From Prosapia bicincta (Eukaryota > Arthropoda > Insecta > Hemiptera > Cercopidae), in the NCBI GenBank assembly GCA_036971475.1, contig JBAIZL010000001.1, forward strand, positions 147,818,544 to 147,882,543: a stretch of 64,000 nucleotides of DNA, read 5' to 3'. Of the stretch, positions 12,766 to 64,000 are shown in pieces. The position numbers were made by a program, and so were the translations under genes. Every line of letters begins with the position of its first letter. The first letter of the stretch is position 1. The notes under the pieces were generated by a model, which made no database searches, had not been told where the DNA came from, and was given only the letters and a program-made list of their open reading frames with translations.

Positions 12766-13017
12766 AAATAAATGAAACCTCTCAACCACAAATAACTTTC
12801 TTCTTTTATTTAAAACCTTATGTACATTTCGATTGCACAGCAATCATCCTCAGAGGTAATTTACAATAAAAATACTAAAATACAATATAATCTAAAATTA
12901 AAATAGGTATTTTCATTGTAAATTACCTCTGAGGATGATTGATATGCAATCGAAATGTACATAAGGTTTTAAATAAAAGAAGAAAGTTATTTGTGGTTGA
13001 GAGGTTTCATTTATTTA
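12766..13017. mobile_element. Fold-back element, second member of the family at 294-548
   Basis: 252-bp palindrome with arms of about 100 bp (12766-12865 and about 12920-13017) and a loop of about 50 bp. The order of landmarks in each arm (acctct.aaccacaaa, tttctt, atgtacatttc, atcctcagag) is the same as in the element at 294-548, so they are one family. No clear flanking direct repeat was found here. Confidence 0.75.
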
Positions 13018-13368
13018 TGTTAAACATTACGCCACAGTTGTTTTATACAGTTATAACAGACACGAGTTCATTAGAGAATTAACTTTATTTGTATAATTGT
13101 TGCTACCCTAGTTAGGATAAGGATGGATATTTAAAACTACTTCTGTGAATACCTGAATTTCTTTTACGCAAACAGTTCAAACCCTAGCTGAACAAATGTT
13201 TGGTGTACAAAAACATTTCCTGGTTACCTGGCATTTATTTCCTGAGTCACTTAGACTACCTAGCTCTTTCTTGTACACACCGTGAAATGACTTATTTCAT
13301 ACTACAAATTTACATGTCTCACTTTCTAGTTTTATGTGGCCGCCACAGTAATACCAATAGCCCTATTA

Positions 13369-13369
<1 letters not shown>

Positions 13370-13411
<42 letters not shown>
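13370..13411 (+). repeat. 42-base poly(A) tract
   Basis: An uninterrupted A run follows about 350 bases of unique sequence. It could be the tail of a retroposed transcript or simply a homopolymer. The 71-codon frame running into it has no recognisable product. Confidence 0.9.
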
Positions 13412-13413
<2 letters not shown>

Positions 13414-13577
13414 AAAAAATAATAAAGAGTGTACTCAAGAGTTAATAGAGATTACCTGGAGGGAATGTTTTTAAAATCTTACATAATAAGAAATGTTGCG
13501 GAACATTGTTGAAGCAATTTTTGTAAAAGATCGATTTTTGATAAAAAAAACTACCGGTCTCAAAAAGAAAAATATTA

Positions 13578-14109
13578 GGGGAAACAAACCTGAACGCTAG
13601 AATAATATGCAAAGATTTTGGGAAACAAACCTGAACGCTAGAATAATATGCAAAGATTTTGGGAAACAAACCTGAACGCTAGAATAATATGCAAAGATTT
13701 TGGGAAACAAACCTGAACGCTAGAATAATATGCAAAGATTTTGGGAAACAAACCTGAACGCTAGAATAATATGCAAAGATTTTGGGAAACAAACCTGAAC
13801 GCTAGAATAATATGCAAAGATTTTGGAAACAAACCTGAACGCTAGAATAATATGCAAAGATTTTGGAAAACAAACCTGAACGCTAGAATAATATGCAAAG
13901 ATTTTGGGAAACAAACCTGAACGCTAGAATAATATGCAAAGATTTTGGGAAACAAACCTGAACGCTAGAATAATATGCAAAGATTTTGGGAAACAAACCT
14001 GAACGCTAGAATAATATGCAAAGATTTTGGGAAACAAACCTGAACGCTAGAATAATATGCAAAGATTTTGGGAAACAAACCTGAACGCTAGAATAATATG
14101 CAAAGATTT
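13578..14109. repeat. 41-bp minisatellite array, 13 copies
   Basis: The unit reads gggaaacaaacctgaacgct and continues agaataatatgcaaagatttt. Copies are almost identical apart from loss of one or two G at two units, so the array is young. It ends about 730 bp before the ro start codon. Confidence 0.97.
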
Positions 14110-14404
14110 TTGATAGATATTTTGTAATATTTCAACAAGATGGCATTTATTCATGAATAATTGGAACAAATTATTAAAAATAATAAATGTTCAAATTCTG
14201 TTATAATATATTTTAATTTTTAAAAGACGTAACCAACTTTATTTTTACCCTTCAATTCATCTTTATTTCTTTATTCATCGTCAAATTATACCATCTCAAA
14301 CAATTAAACAGATTATAATTACAATAAAATCTTTCGAAAACAAATAATATTATCAATTCTGACATTTTAAGCCTCAATAATTGGCTTAAAGTTACCTAGT
14401 ACAG

Positions 14405-14640
14405 CTGTTATGAATGCGCACAATTCCCTAACGCTGATTGGCCATATTTACTGGGTAGCCAATAAGAGCGAGCTTCAGACACCCTAAATAAAATTAGCCA
14501 CGCCTCTCTTAACGTTCGCTAATAGTCCGTTTTGTGGTTTTATAAATATTATCCAGTCTGTTATAGGTTTTTGTTGTTATTGCACTTTGGAATCAATGCG
14601 TTATGTATTTTTCAAATAATATAGTTATTGTGTTAAAATG
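14405..14640 (+). promoter_or_regulatory. ro: Candidate ro promoter region
   Basis: About 200-440 bases upstream of the ro ATG lies a stretch less AT-biased than its surroundings. It holds an inverted CCAAT box (ATTGG at 14437-14441), a direct CCAAT box (14459-14463) and a CCACGCC motif near 14500. These are generic promoter elements. No clear TATA box is seen, and the start site is not determined from sequence. A non-coding first exon further upstream cannot be excluded. Confidence 0.4.
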
Positions 14641-14843
14641 TTCGGTAAATTGTTGAATGTTTGTTATTAACGCTATTAAATTTGCATTATTAACTATGGA
14701 ATTTTGCTATTGTGAGATAATTGTCAACATTGTTAGTTGTGAGATTCGGAAATTATATTTTAATAAAAAATAAAATGAAAGTTTTTGTATAGTATTAACA
14801 AAATATTAGCAATTCTTTGTGGTATAGATAATAAAATCTAAAG

Positions 14844-54636
<39,793 letters not shown>

Positions 54637-54827
54637 CAACTAGCATCAGTATCATAGAAAACCTGAACGCCAGAGTAGAACACACTGACAACGGAAGTCG
54701 TTCAAGTAGCTGCATCTCTTCTAATTTTAACGACCATTAGCAACTAGCATCAGTATCATAGAAAACCTGAAAGCTGGAGTAGAAAAATATTGAAAGTTTT
54801 CTGCAGTAAAATCCTAATTAGTTATAA

Positions 54828-54833
54828 AATAAA
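54828..54833 (+). terminator. ro: Candidate ro polyadenylation signal (AATAAA)
   Basis: An AATAAA hexamer lies 192 bases after the ro stop codon and is followed within about 50 bases by a T- and GT-rich stretch. This would give a 3' UTR of roughly 210-220 nt. AATAAA is frequent in this AT-rich DNA and further copies occur downstream, so a longer 3' UTR remains possible. Confidence 0.4.
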
Positions 54834-54839
54834 TGGATT

Positions 54840-57800
54840 TATGTGGCAAAAATGAGGTATTTTGTTATATTGTTTGGGAAAATACTTCAGCCCACTTCTT
54901 TAAAAATTCTCTGGGGGCTTGCACAAGTTTCCTATCAAAAATATTTGTTACTATTTACATTATAGTGTTATATTTACATTAAACGAATTGCAGTAACGTT
55001 TTTAAAAAAGTTAGTTTTTTAAATACTTTTCCTTCTGGAATTTATGGAAACTATTTAAAAGTAGAGGTCGTCTAAGTCTCCCTTTATTTAACAATCATTA
55101 TTATTTTAAATTAAATTGTTAAACATCAATTTTAATATTAGTTTAATTTAATAATAGATTATTTTAAGTATCCGTCGTTAGTTTAATAGAATATACAAAC
55201 TGTTTCCAAATGTTTAAAATTTGAATAATTACAAAAAGAAAGTATCATCCGCTTAGCCTTTAATAGTTTTCTTGTCTTTTCACTCTATCTTACTGGTGGG
55301 GGAGATGTAGGATTCTTCATCTTGTTATATGAAATATGTCACATCTGGAGACTTCTATATTACTCTTATATTAATGTAAACATTACTAATAATTAATAAA
55401 TTGTCTTAAAACAACAACATGGATTAAGTAACTAAATTCCCTTATGCTATCGCCTGTAATAACTTGAATATACTATATAAATGTTTAGCTAGTGTGTTGG
55501 TTCTAGTAAGTTCTTAGTTTGAAGGCGCATAGTCCTCATTTTTTAGTTTTTTTGTCTTTTTGAAATATTTTTACAACTGTAGTCAAATAAATCTTATTAT
55601 TGAAATCAGTGAGAACCTAAATCATTAAGAACGCGTTAGGGTCAGTAAAGGCTTCTGCAAAGTTAATGACTCTGTAGGAAAACAATCTCAAACAGTTCCA
55701 TAGTATTTCAAAGGTCATCTACTTTTATCACACGGACAACACGTATCCTAAATTTAGTTTTTTAAAAGATTTTCCTTATGTGTAGTGAAACGTTTAATAA
55801 GACTATTGGCTCGGTAAAATACTTGTGGTTTTTGAATTAAATAACAGAATGGCGAAATAATTTGTATTCTCTCAGCCGAAATGTGTTTTCAGATAACGAA
55901 TCTGCATTTACCGGTACATGCACAATAAGACCTATGCTGTTAGTAGTAGATTGTATAGCACATTATTAGAAGTGGTGATCTCACTATGTTAAACGGATGA
56001 TTGAACATAACATATATTTCATATTACCCATATCTTGTTTTTTTACTTTTTTATTAATTAATTAGCTGTAAGAAAACAGTCCAAAAATTACATGAAATAA
56101 AAAATGAATGATAAATCTTTCTCAGAGCATGTTTGAATACATAACAAATATTCATTAAATGAACTTTCTGATATCGCTTTAAGCGCCTATTGTAGTACCA
56201 ACAATAAGGATTTCTGTATATAACATTGTCTATAGATGTATATTTATAAATTTACGTTACTATTTATGTAAAAAGTATTTACACGCACTTTCTTAACAAT
56301 GTTACAGCAATGCATATTGATGTTGTGATTACATCCTTGGTCCCTGTTATTTATTGTTTTAAACATTTGGGACAAAATATTGATTCTTATTAAAAAATAT
56401 TCGTTTTTATGTTTTAAAGTACGTAATACGTCAGAGGTAAACATTAAACTAATTCTGTAGGCTGTAGCATGTTCCTGTAAGATATATATATATTTAAATG
56501 ATATTGATTTAGTAAGAAGTAATTTTTTTATAAGGCAAGCTAAGAAAAATTATTAGTCAAAAACTAAGAGCAAATAGCTATATGGTTAACTGTAACGCGG
56601 TTCCCCAAGTAATTTTGACAATTTTAATGTTTACTTATGTAAGTCATTGTTTGGAAAAGTTGGAAATATATTATTTAAATTTATTTTATAGTAAATGTTT
56701 TTATTTATTATTTTACCATCAACAAAAATTAATTATTCAAAAGTAATTTATTTTTTTTTCACAAGACATTGAATATATTGTTTTATTTGGTGCACAATTT
56801 TAAAAACGTTTTATAAAAATCACCTTTGTTGTTTTATAGTGATGTATGCTACAGTAAATGTATTAAAAACATAATATATATAAATAATCATAATACTTAG
56901 ATTTTAATGTTAATTACTGACTTTGTTTTTAAAAATATAAATACATATAACCAAGTATGTAATTGAATGCTCTCTGCACTAAATATTGTAAAACTTGTTT
57001 GTTGTCTAGTCACTAATTACATGAATAAATATATTTGTTATTTGAAAATATTACATTTGTTTTGTTTTCCTAAAAATCGTAAACCTTTTATTACTGCATT
57101 CAAGTATTGCTGTCTTTAAAAATTTTAGTTCTAAACTTAATTTTAAACTTGTCTCAAGTTTTATTCCTTTGGTAATCTCTGTAACATGAGATTTCATACT
57201 CTAGGACATTTGTGGAACTAAAGTAACCTTAAATTCAGATTTTCTTTACAATCAACTTGGTTCTACTAAAAAATTCGAAGAATATAAGTTATTTAGTTGC
57301 GTAAATAAGAATTAAAAAGGTAATCTGCAAATTAGTTATATAGTATTTTTTAAGAAATAAATTTGTAAAATTACTTCGAATTCATGTTCACATGCGAATT
57401 AAGTTCTACTTTCCAAGCAATATGCTTCACAATAGAACGACGGGACGATATAAATGTTTATTTTAGGGTTATTAGTAGTTTTTACTATTTAAAATTAAAG
57501 TAGGCTTAAGTGTATTACCGAAGGACTTGATTAAAAGAATGAGTGTTAAGATTAAAATAAATAAAACAGCAGACGATATCGATTCCTTGGAATTACAGGA
57601 TTTAATAATAAACCATTAAGACGACACAGACGATGTAGTCCTATCACACAGCAGTCTATAAGGAACTTAAGGCTTTGGCATAAATAAGGGTACGATTCAC
57701 ATCAACACTCAATCAGTTCCCTGAAACGTTGTACCGCGAACAATGAAATTCTCCTTTCGCCGCATGGACCTATATCCAAACATCGCGTGTAAGATTCATT

Positions 57801-58130
57801 CACGCGTACATCCTCCCCTAAGCAGTCTGTATCATGTCTTCAGTACATTACTGTCCCATTGTATTTTCATCCCCTAAATGCCCATAAACCCTCCATTATC
57901 CCTACTAAACGGTTAATTTGTTTAACTCCCCTTTCGGTAAGATTTTGCAGGGATGATCGATGTTTATGTTTACTGTGGAGTGGGTTTGAACAGTTGAGGA
58001 ACATTGTTGTTTTAAATTATCTAGTGGATGGGATTTTCATACTGTAAAATTATAGAAAATAAAATAAAAATATTTACTTTGCTTGAGAAAACTATACTTG
58101 TACAATGAAACATTTAAAATATTTCTAAAT
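54840..58130. other. Intergenic stretch after ro
   Basis: AT-rich with many AATAAA hexamers. No gene recognised. A somewhat GC-richer patch at 57720-57960 has no open frame of note. Confidence 0.5.
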
Positions 58131-58136
58131 CAAAAT

Positions 58137-59070
58137 ATGGTTATACATACACTGGTTATACATACAATAGTTATACATACACTGGTTATACATACACTGG
58201 TTATACATACACTGGTTATACATACACTGGTTATACATACACTGGTTATACATTCATTGGTTATACATACAATGATTATACATACACTGGTTATAAATAC
58301 ACTGGTTATACATACATTGGTTATACATACACTGGTTATACATACACTGGTTATACATACACTGGTTATAAATACACTGGTTATAGATACACTGGTTATA
58401 CATACACTGGTTATAAATACACTGGTTATAGATACATTGGTTATACATACACTGGTTATAAATACACTGGTTATAGATACATTGGTTATACATACACTGG
58501 TTATACATACACTGGTTATAAATACACTGGTTATAAATACACCGGTTATACATACATTGGTTATACATACACTGGTTATACATACACTGGTTATACATAC
58601 ACTGGTTATAAATACACTGGTTATAGATACATTGGTTATACATACACTGGTTATAAATACACTGGTTATAGATACATTGGTTATACATACACTGGTTATA
58701 CATACACTGGTTATAGATACATTGCTTATACATACACTGGTTATAGATACATTGGTTATACATACACTGGTTATACATACACTGGTTATAAATACACTGG
58801 TTATACATACATTGGTTATACATACACTGGTTATACATACACTGGTTATACATACACTGGTTATAAATACACTGGTTATACATACATTGGTTATACATAC
58901 ACTGGTTATACATACACTGGTTATAAATACACTGGTTATACATACACTGGTTATACATACACTGGTTATACATACACTGGTTATACATACACTGGTTATA
59001 AATACACTGGTTATACATACACTGGTTATACATACACTGGTTATACATACACTGGTTATATATACACTGC
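58137..59070. repeat. 15-bp minisatellite array, about 62 copies
   Basis: The unit is TTATACATACACTGG with point variants (aatac, gatac, cattgg). Variant units follow one another in recurring trios such as aaatacactgg, gatacattgg, catacactgg, which indicates 45-bp and longer higher-order duplication. As 15 is a multiple of three, long open frames occur on both strands and encode only pentapeptide repeats. Confidence 0.98.
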
Positions 59071-59079
59071 TTGACCAAA

Positions 59080-61030
59080 GCGTTTCCACGGCTTTGTCAA
59101 CAGAGATGCTGACTTTACTTACTCTAGAAACTATTCAGACCTGTTAATTTCAATGGCTCTATAGGCTAAATTAGGTTACATAACTTTCATAAAAAAATAA
59201 AGTTTCGCGGTTGATTAAAAAAGTCATGCAAACAGTTGTTGAGGTGTAGGGGGGGGGGAGGAATTTCAATGATATGCTCGGGTAGTGACTGACACCTCCT
59301 TCAAGCCGTTTGAGAGCATGCCTGCTACAAGTAAGTGACCCTGCTAACACGATGCCTGGTTTCTCTCTCTCTCTAATTTCAATAAGAGAATCGTTACTTG
59401 TTTTCTTTACTTAGTCCTGCTAAGTCGTTCCATCATTCATGTCCTACTTGTAGATCCCTGTTTATGGAGGTTAGGTCCACTCGCGACGCTGCTCAAATGA
59501 TTAAATGACTACACCTCCTTAAATACTCTATGAACAGGTAAGAATATAGGAAAGCTTATCGTTTCCTCTTTATTGTCTTTCTGGAGGATCACCATAAAAT
59601 TGCGAAAACTATTATTTGTCGCGAAAACACTCGTGTCATTGTTATGGCAGTTTCACATATAACTTAGACTTTGTTTTATATTGAGATTTGTAGATTTAAA
59701 ATTCGTACTCACATTCAATGAAGGACTTTTGTTTCCCCCCTCACATTCTCAAACGGTATTATTTGCTTTAGAACCTTCTTTTTTTCTGAATTGTAAAACA
59801 TTCTATGCACAGAACCTAATCAATGTTTGAGTCAAACTTAATAAATTATACACGAGCTAATGAATTTTGAATAATCCATTAAGAATTTTTAAAACATTAC
59901 TTTTGTAAAATGATACATTGACAGACTACAGTAAAAAAATCAACCGTAAAGTTTAGAGAAATATTTCATCATTTCCTATAATCAGAAAAACATTCATGAA
60001 GTTGGCAGAAGAATAAGAATCAATACAAAGTGTAAATATTACCTATATTTTAATAAGTTGTAATGCGCTCAACCGTTCTGGAGAAGATGATGACTCACTT
60101 GTTCGTCTATACTTGTCAGCGCGTCACCAAATGGCTCAACAGCCAAGGGCGGGTGTTGGCTAGTAAGTAGTAATTTAATAAATGAAATCTATTAAAAAAA
60201 ACAAGTAATATACAATGTCTTTTACTAAAACAATTGACCATACAGACTATTGATATGTTACACTCGTCTGTAGTAGTACTTACATATCCTTAGTTAACGA
60301 GGAGCCTTTCGGGAGATGTATCTCACTGTCAACACAACAAAGATACGTTCTGAGAAGACGGTGTCAAGTTTTAAATTGAGTTTCTAGGATATCTCTAGAA
60401 ACAACAGTCCTATTAAACATAGTAAGTGCTACTATAGGCAAGTATGGCATCAATATATGTTCAAATGTTTTAGTGTAAAACTAGTAGATAAAGTTAGAGA
60501 TGTAATCAAATAAAAATAATTTTTTTATACTGATTTGATGAAATTAGAGTCTAACGTTGGTTGGACACAGACTCTAATAAGTTGACTAAATTTCTAAAAT
60601 TTTCTCGATAACAGGGTGATACTAATAAAACCTTACAAATTTGAAATTTATTCCGTAACAATTGTTAATAATAAAATTTAATCATTTCAGAGGGAGTCGT
60701 GGTGAGCGAACCTTTTTACGCAATGCAATAATTTTCTCCCATTCTTAGTAAGAGCTAATCTTCCTTTAGCTGATTCCATCTGACTTTCCCTCACTACGTT
60801 TTTGAAACAGGTGTAAATGGTTGACCCAGATATCAAAGTACATAGGCAATTAGATTTTGTTACTGAAAAAAGATATAATGTACAAGTCTTAAAACTGCTG
60901 TAAACTATTTTGTATCATGACATAGTTTAGTTAATACATACGACTTTTCTGAAGATAAAGGAAATTTCATTTAAAAAATTATTTAATTACAGCCTCTAAG
61001 AGAAGTCGAAACTTTTGTTACAGTTGACTT
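59080..61030. other. Intergenic stretch, mostly featureless
   Basis: AT-rich. It includes a G run at 59250-59258 and the second copy of dispersed repeat family B at 60420-60530. No gene supported. Confidence 0.45.
60420..60535 (+). repeat. Dispersed repeat family B, copy 2
   Basis: Matches 11255-11375: agtaagtgctactatag.caag, then atatgttcaaatgtttta.tg, then aaactag. Same orientation. Confidence 0.5.
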
Positions 61031-61040
61031 ACCAATATAG

Positions 61041-61657
61041 CATTCTTCGGGTCAACTTAATAGAGTGAAGAGACGAGCTCCTGCTTGTATCAAAGCTGTG
61101 GGAAGTTGTTGTACTCGCCAGAGGATGGCTGCCACGAGTGCTGGTTGGATTTGAGGGCCTATGTATAGTATTCTTCGGGTCAACGTTATAGAGTGGACGA
61201 GCTCCTGCTTGTATCAAAGCTGTGGGAAGTTGTTGTACTCGCCAGAGGATGGCTGCCACGAGTGCTGGTTGGATTTGAGGGTCTATGTATAGTATTCTTC
61301 GGGTCAACGTTATAGAGTGGACGAGCTCCTGCTTGTATCAAAGCTGTGGGAAGTTGTTGTACTCGCCAGAGGATGGCTGCTACGAGTGCTGGTTGGATTT
61401 GAGGGCCTATGTATAGTATTCTTCGGGTCAACGTTATAGAGTGGACGAGCTCCTGCTTGTATCAAAGCTGTGGAAAGTTCTTGCACTCGCCAGAGGATGG
61501 CTCCCACGAGTGCTGGTTGGGTCTGAGGGCCTATGTATGGCATTCTTCGGGTCAACTTAATAGAGTTAAGGGACGAGCTCCTGCTTGTATCAAAGCTGTG
61601 GGAAGTTGTTGCACTCGCCAGAGGATAGCTCCCACGAGTGCTGGTTGGATCTGAGGG
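61041..61657. repeat. 124-bp tandem array, 5 copies, GC-richer than its surroundings
   Basis: The landmark ttcttcgggtcaac occurs at 61043, 61171, 61295, 61419 and 61543, giving spacings of 128 and then 124 bp. Units are about 95% alike by eye. The composition is close to balanced, unlike the AT-rich flanks. Several frames are open on both strands, but 124 is not a multiple of three, so the encoded peptide changes frame each unit. Confidence 0.95.
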
Positions 61658-61728
61658 TTCAGATACGGGTAAAAAAAGATCTTATGCGAATTCCTAATTG
61701 GATCACATCACCTCCTACCAATTCACTC

Positions 61729-61730
<2 letters not shown>

Positions 61731-61790
<60 letters not shown>
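61731..61790. repeat. (TA)n microsatellite
   Basis: About 30 TA units, 75 bases after the 124-bp array. Confidence 0.97.
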
Positions 61791-61796
<6 letters not shown>

Positions 61797-62235
61797 GAGA
61801 CAATATTGAGTAATATTCTTACGACTTCAGTAGAGGGTACGTATCCTTACAATCTGGTTGATAGGTTTAGAATCACATAACAACATCTGTCTGTAAAGGT
61901 AGTACTAATCTATGCACTTATTTATATTGACGATCATATATTAGTAAAATACAATTTTTTAAAATTCTGTTTCTTATCTTCTGTAAGTAATGATATTTTC
62001 GACATAGTTTGTAATAAATAACTGTATATATACATTGTAATACTATATGTGCACAATCTGGGATTTATTTTTGTCACAACACTGGTATTTACAAACATTA
62101 AGACTAACACTGGGATGCAAACAATTAAAATTTAAAAACTGATAAATATTTATCGGGGATATTATTGTCTATAACGTTGGCACCACTACAAACGTTTTAT
62201 CTCTTAATGTTAGTGTTTGATTTATATTACCGACA

Positions 62236-62409
62236 ATGAAGACGTTTTGGCTTCTCCTGTTACTATTCATCGATTTTGTTGTTGGATTTAGATTGGAAAA
62301 AGTCGAAAACGATTTGCTTCGATATATCGACGTAAAAGCCTTACAGAGCATTTTCAAAGTGCATCTATTCAGGAATCCGCATCCAAATTGCGCTTTACTG
62401 TATGAAACT
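62236..62409 (+). CDS. First coding exon of an unidentified secreted or membrane protein
   Basis: An ATG at 62236 opens a frame of 58 codons that ends at a consensus donor (gaaact then gtaagt at 62410, phase 0). The product starts MKTFWLLLLLFIDFVVGFRL, a textbook signal peptide: Lys at position 2, a hydrophobic core at about residues 4-16, and a likely cleavage after Gly18. The remainder (residues 19-58) is charged and ordinary in composition, with one cysteine near residue 53. GC content is higher than the flanks. Continuation exons would lie beyond 64000. The short N-terminal piece is not enough to name a family. A secreted protein or the extracellular start of a receptor would both fit. 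Confidence 0.6.
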
Positions 62410-62592
62410 GTAAGTTTTATTATTTTTAATGAATAATTATACAAAATATAAATATAGTAATAATTTTTTCTGTTTGTGTGGAGCCATAGAATGGGGTTAT
62501 GAAATAGGCCTATGCAAGTAAATAAAATAAGAATTTTAGTGGTAAACATGATTTGTGATCATGATGATGATTATGAGAATAATAATAATAAT

Positions 62593-63291
62593 TTAATAGG
62601 ACCTGGTGTGTGGGACCCCTGGCGAATACCCACTAAACCCTTCCTCCTTTCTGCCCTTTGTAGATCTGACCAGGGTATCACTGTATTAGCCCTGGTCAGA
62701 AGGCCCTTTATTAACTCCAGTGGTTCCTATTTCTAAACCTGATCTTATTTGGCTTGGTCACAGGGCTTGACCTCTACCATCTTCTTGTCTCATTTTACTT
62801 CGCGGAATGTTCTCGGTATATGTCGCTATCTCAATCCAGTTGGATGCGCTTCACAGCATCTTGCCCACAATGTTGTCCGGGTCTATTGGCCCGAATTTGC
62901 TTTCCAGCGTTGTTCTCTCCGATTGCCATCTTCTGCACACATAGAAGGTGTGTTCGGGGCTATCGGGTGACCCTTCACCACAATGGGAGGAATTTGGATG
63001 ATTCACCTTTCCCATTTTGTATAAATAGGCACGGAAGCAAGCGTGTCCTGTCAAGATCTGTGTAGTGTAGAAGTTTACCTCTTCATGCTGCCTGTTAGTC
63101 CAACTGCATAGGTTTTTGATTAGTCTGGCTGTCCATCTTCCGGTGGGTTCTGCAGACCATCCTTCCTGCCACTTGGTCATCGTCGTCCTTCTCACTTCGT
63201 TTTTGTTATCCCTATCGTTCATATTGTTTCGTCTAGTGCCAGCAGATCAATAGGAATTATTCCCGCCACCACTAGAGCAGCCGATTCCGAG
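62593..63291 (-). mobile_element. R1-clade non-LTR retrotransposon 3' end
   Basis: Minus strand from 63291 down: SESAALVVAGIIPIDLLALD, then GRWTARLIKNLCSWTNRQH, then EVNFYTTQILTGHACFRAYL, then a Cys/His cluster (HCGEGSPDSPEHTFYVC). These are the C-terminal landmarks of R1-type ORF2. A TGA follows GKML near 62848 and a frameshift separates the first two segments. The 3' tail meets an (AAT)n stretch at 62577-62592. It lies in the first intron of the gene starting at 62236, in antisense orientation. Confidence 0.85.
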
Positions 63292-63292
63292 A

Positions 63293-63549
<257 letters not shown>

Positions 63550-63550
<1 letters not shown>

Positions 63551-64000
63551 TAATAACATATTAATGTGATACAAAAATCAATAATAAAATTAACAGAGTA
63601 TCATAATAAATATCTTAATTCAAACTCGTTTCAGTGGTCAAAACATCAGTAATCAAACTTACTCCTAGACCTAAGAAAATATTACTATATAAGAATAAAA
63701 TCGGATGATTTACACTTGATGTAAAGTGAATCAGACGTTTCCACTACCCTCTACTTACTTAATCACGAACAGTTCCACTCAACTCAGTTGTCCTTTCAAA
63801 ATATTCTGATACTAGTTGTTCTGGTGAGTCCGACGCATTTTAAATTTATCGTGTAAGACATACATCAGTCGCATATCCCACCGGAGCGCTTATTGGTCGG
63901 TTTTGTCAAAGATTTTCCCTTTTAGTATTCTATTGAGAAACATGATGAGGATGAATATGTAGGCTGCACCTCCTGTAATATAGGCATCCCTCTAATATAT
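63550..64000. other. Right edge of the window, no recognised feature
   Basis: No exon of the gene starting at 62236 was recognised here. Confidence 0.4.

Noticed and set aside
58083..59147. Open frames of 274-354 codons on both strands
   Set aside because: They arise from the 15-bp minisatellite and encode only pentapeptide repeats.
61029..61555. Minus-strand frames of 81-92 codons in the 124-bp array
   Set aside because: The unit length is not a multiple of three, so the frame changes each repeat. No start context or conserved protein was recognised.

Overview
The window is nuclear DNA from an animal, almost certainly an insect. It is strongly AT-rich, coding exons are few and separated by very long introns, and most of the length is microsatellites, minisatellites and decayed retroelements. 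The insect assignment rests on one well supported gene, a clear orthologue of the homeobox gene rough (ro). I cannot name the order from sequence alone.

The ro gene lies on the + strand and runs from 14844 to 54636 as three coding exons: 14844-15474, 41141-41375 and 54405-54636. Splice phases match exactly (phase 1, then phase 2). The exons sum to 1098 nt, giving 365 residues with the whole homeodomain in exon 2. Intron 1 is 25.7 kb and intron 2 is 13.0 kb. Both are loaded with repeats and hold a few less AT-biased stretches that could be enhancers. The last exon overlaps a 104-bp tandem duplication that copies the C-terminal codons, the stop codon and the early 3' UTR.

The second probable host gene begins at 62236 on the + strand. 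It is a 58-codon first exon that encodes a signal peptide and ends at a consensus splice donor. The rest lies beyond the window, and I do not recognise the protein.

The mobile fraction includes at least three Penelope-like retroelement (PLE) fragments (1-617 minus, 19903-21010 plus, 26741-27760 minus), two of them with a GIY-YIG endonuclease region. There are pieces of three non-LTR retrotransposons (31440-32690 minus, 39538-39895 plus, 62593-63291 minus). A decayed gag-like fragment (11960-12400 minus) and a small psq/pogo-type helix-turn-helix reading frame (17039-17224 minus) were also seen. A dispersed repeat with a tRNA-like core occurs four times.

Region by region: 1-14400 is PLE debris followed by three minisatellite arrays. 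14400-15474 is the ro promoter candidate and exon 1. 15475-41140 is intron 1, with PLEs, a LINE, a 185-bp dimeric satellite and a 78-bp array carrying splice-donor motifs. 41141-54636 covers exon 2, intron 2 and exon 3. 54637-62235 is intergenic, with a 15-bp array and a 124-bp array. 62236-64000 is the start of the second gene with a LINE in its first intron.

The most unusual structural observation is a set of fold-back (palindromic) sequences whose arms or loops contain PLE tail-like motifs. One has a 12-bp flanking direct repeat and sits inside another PLE. Another has an 18-bp flanking repeat. They look like a family of small elements derived from PLE ends.
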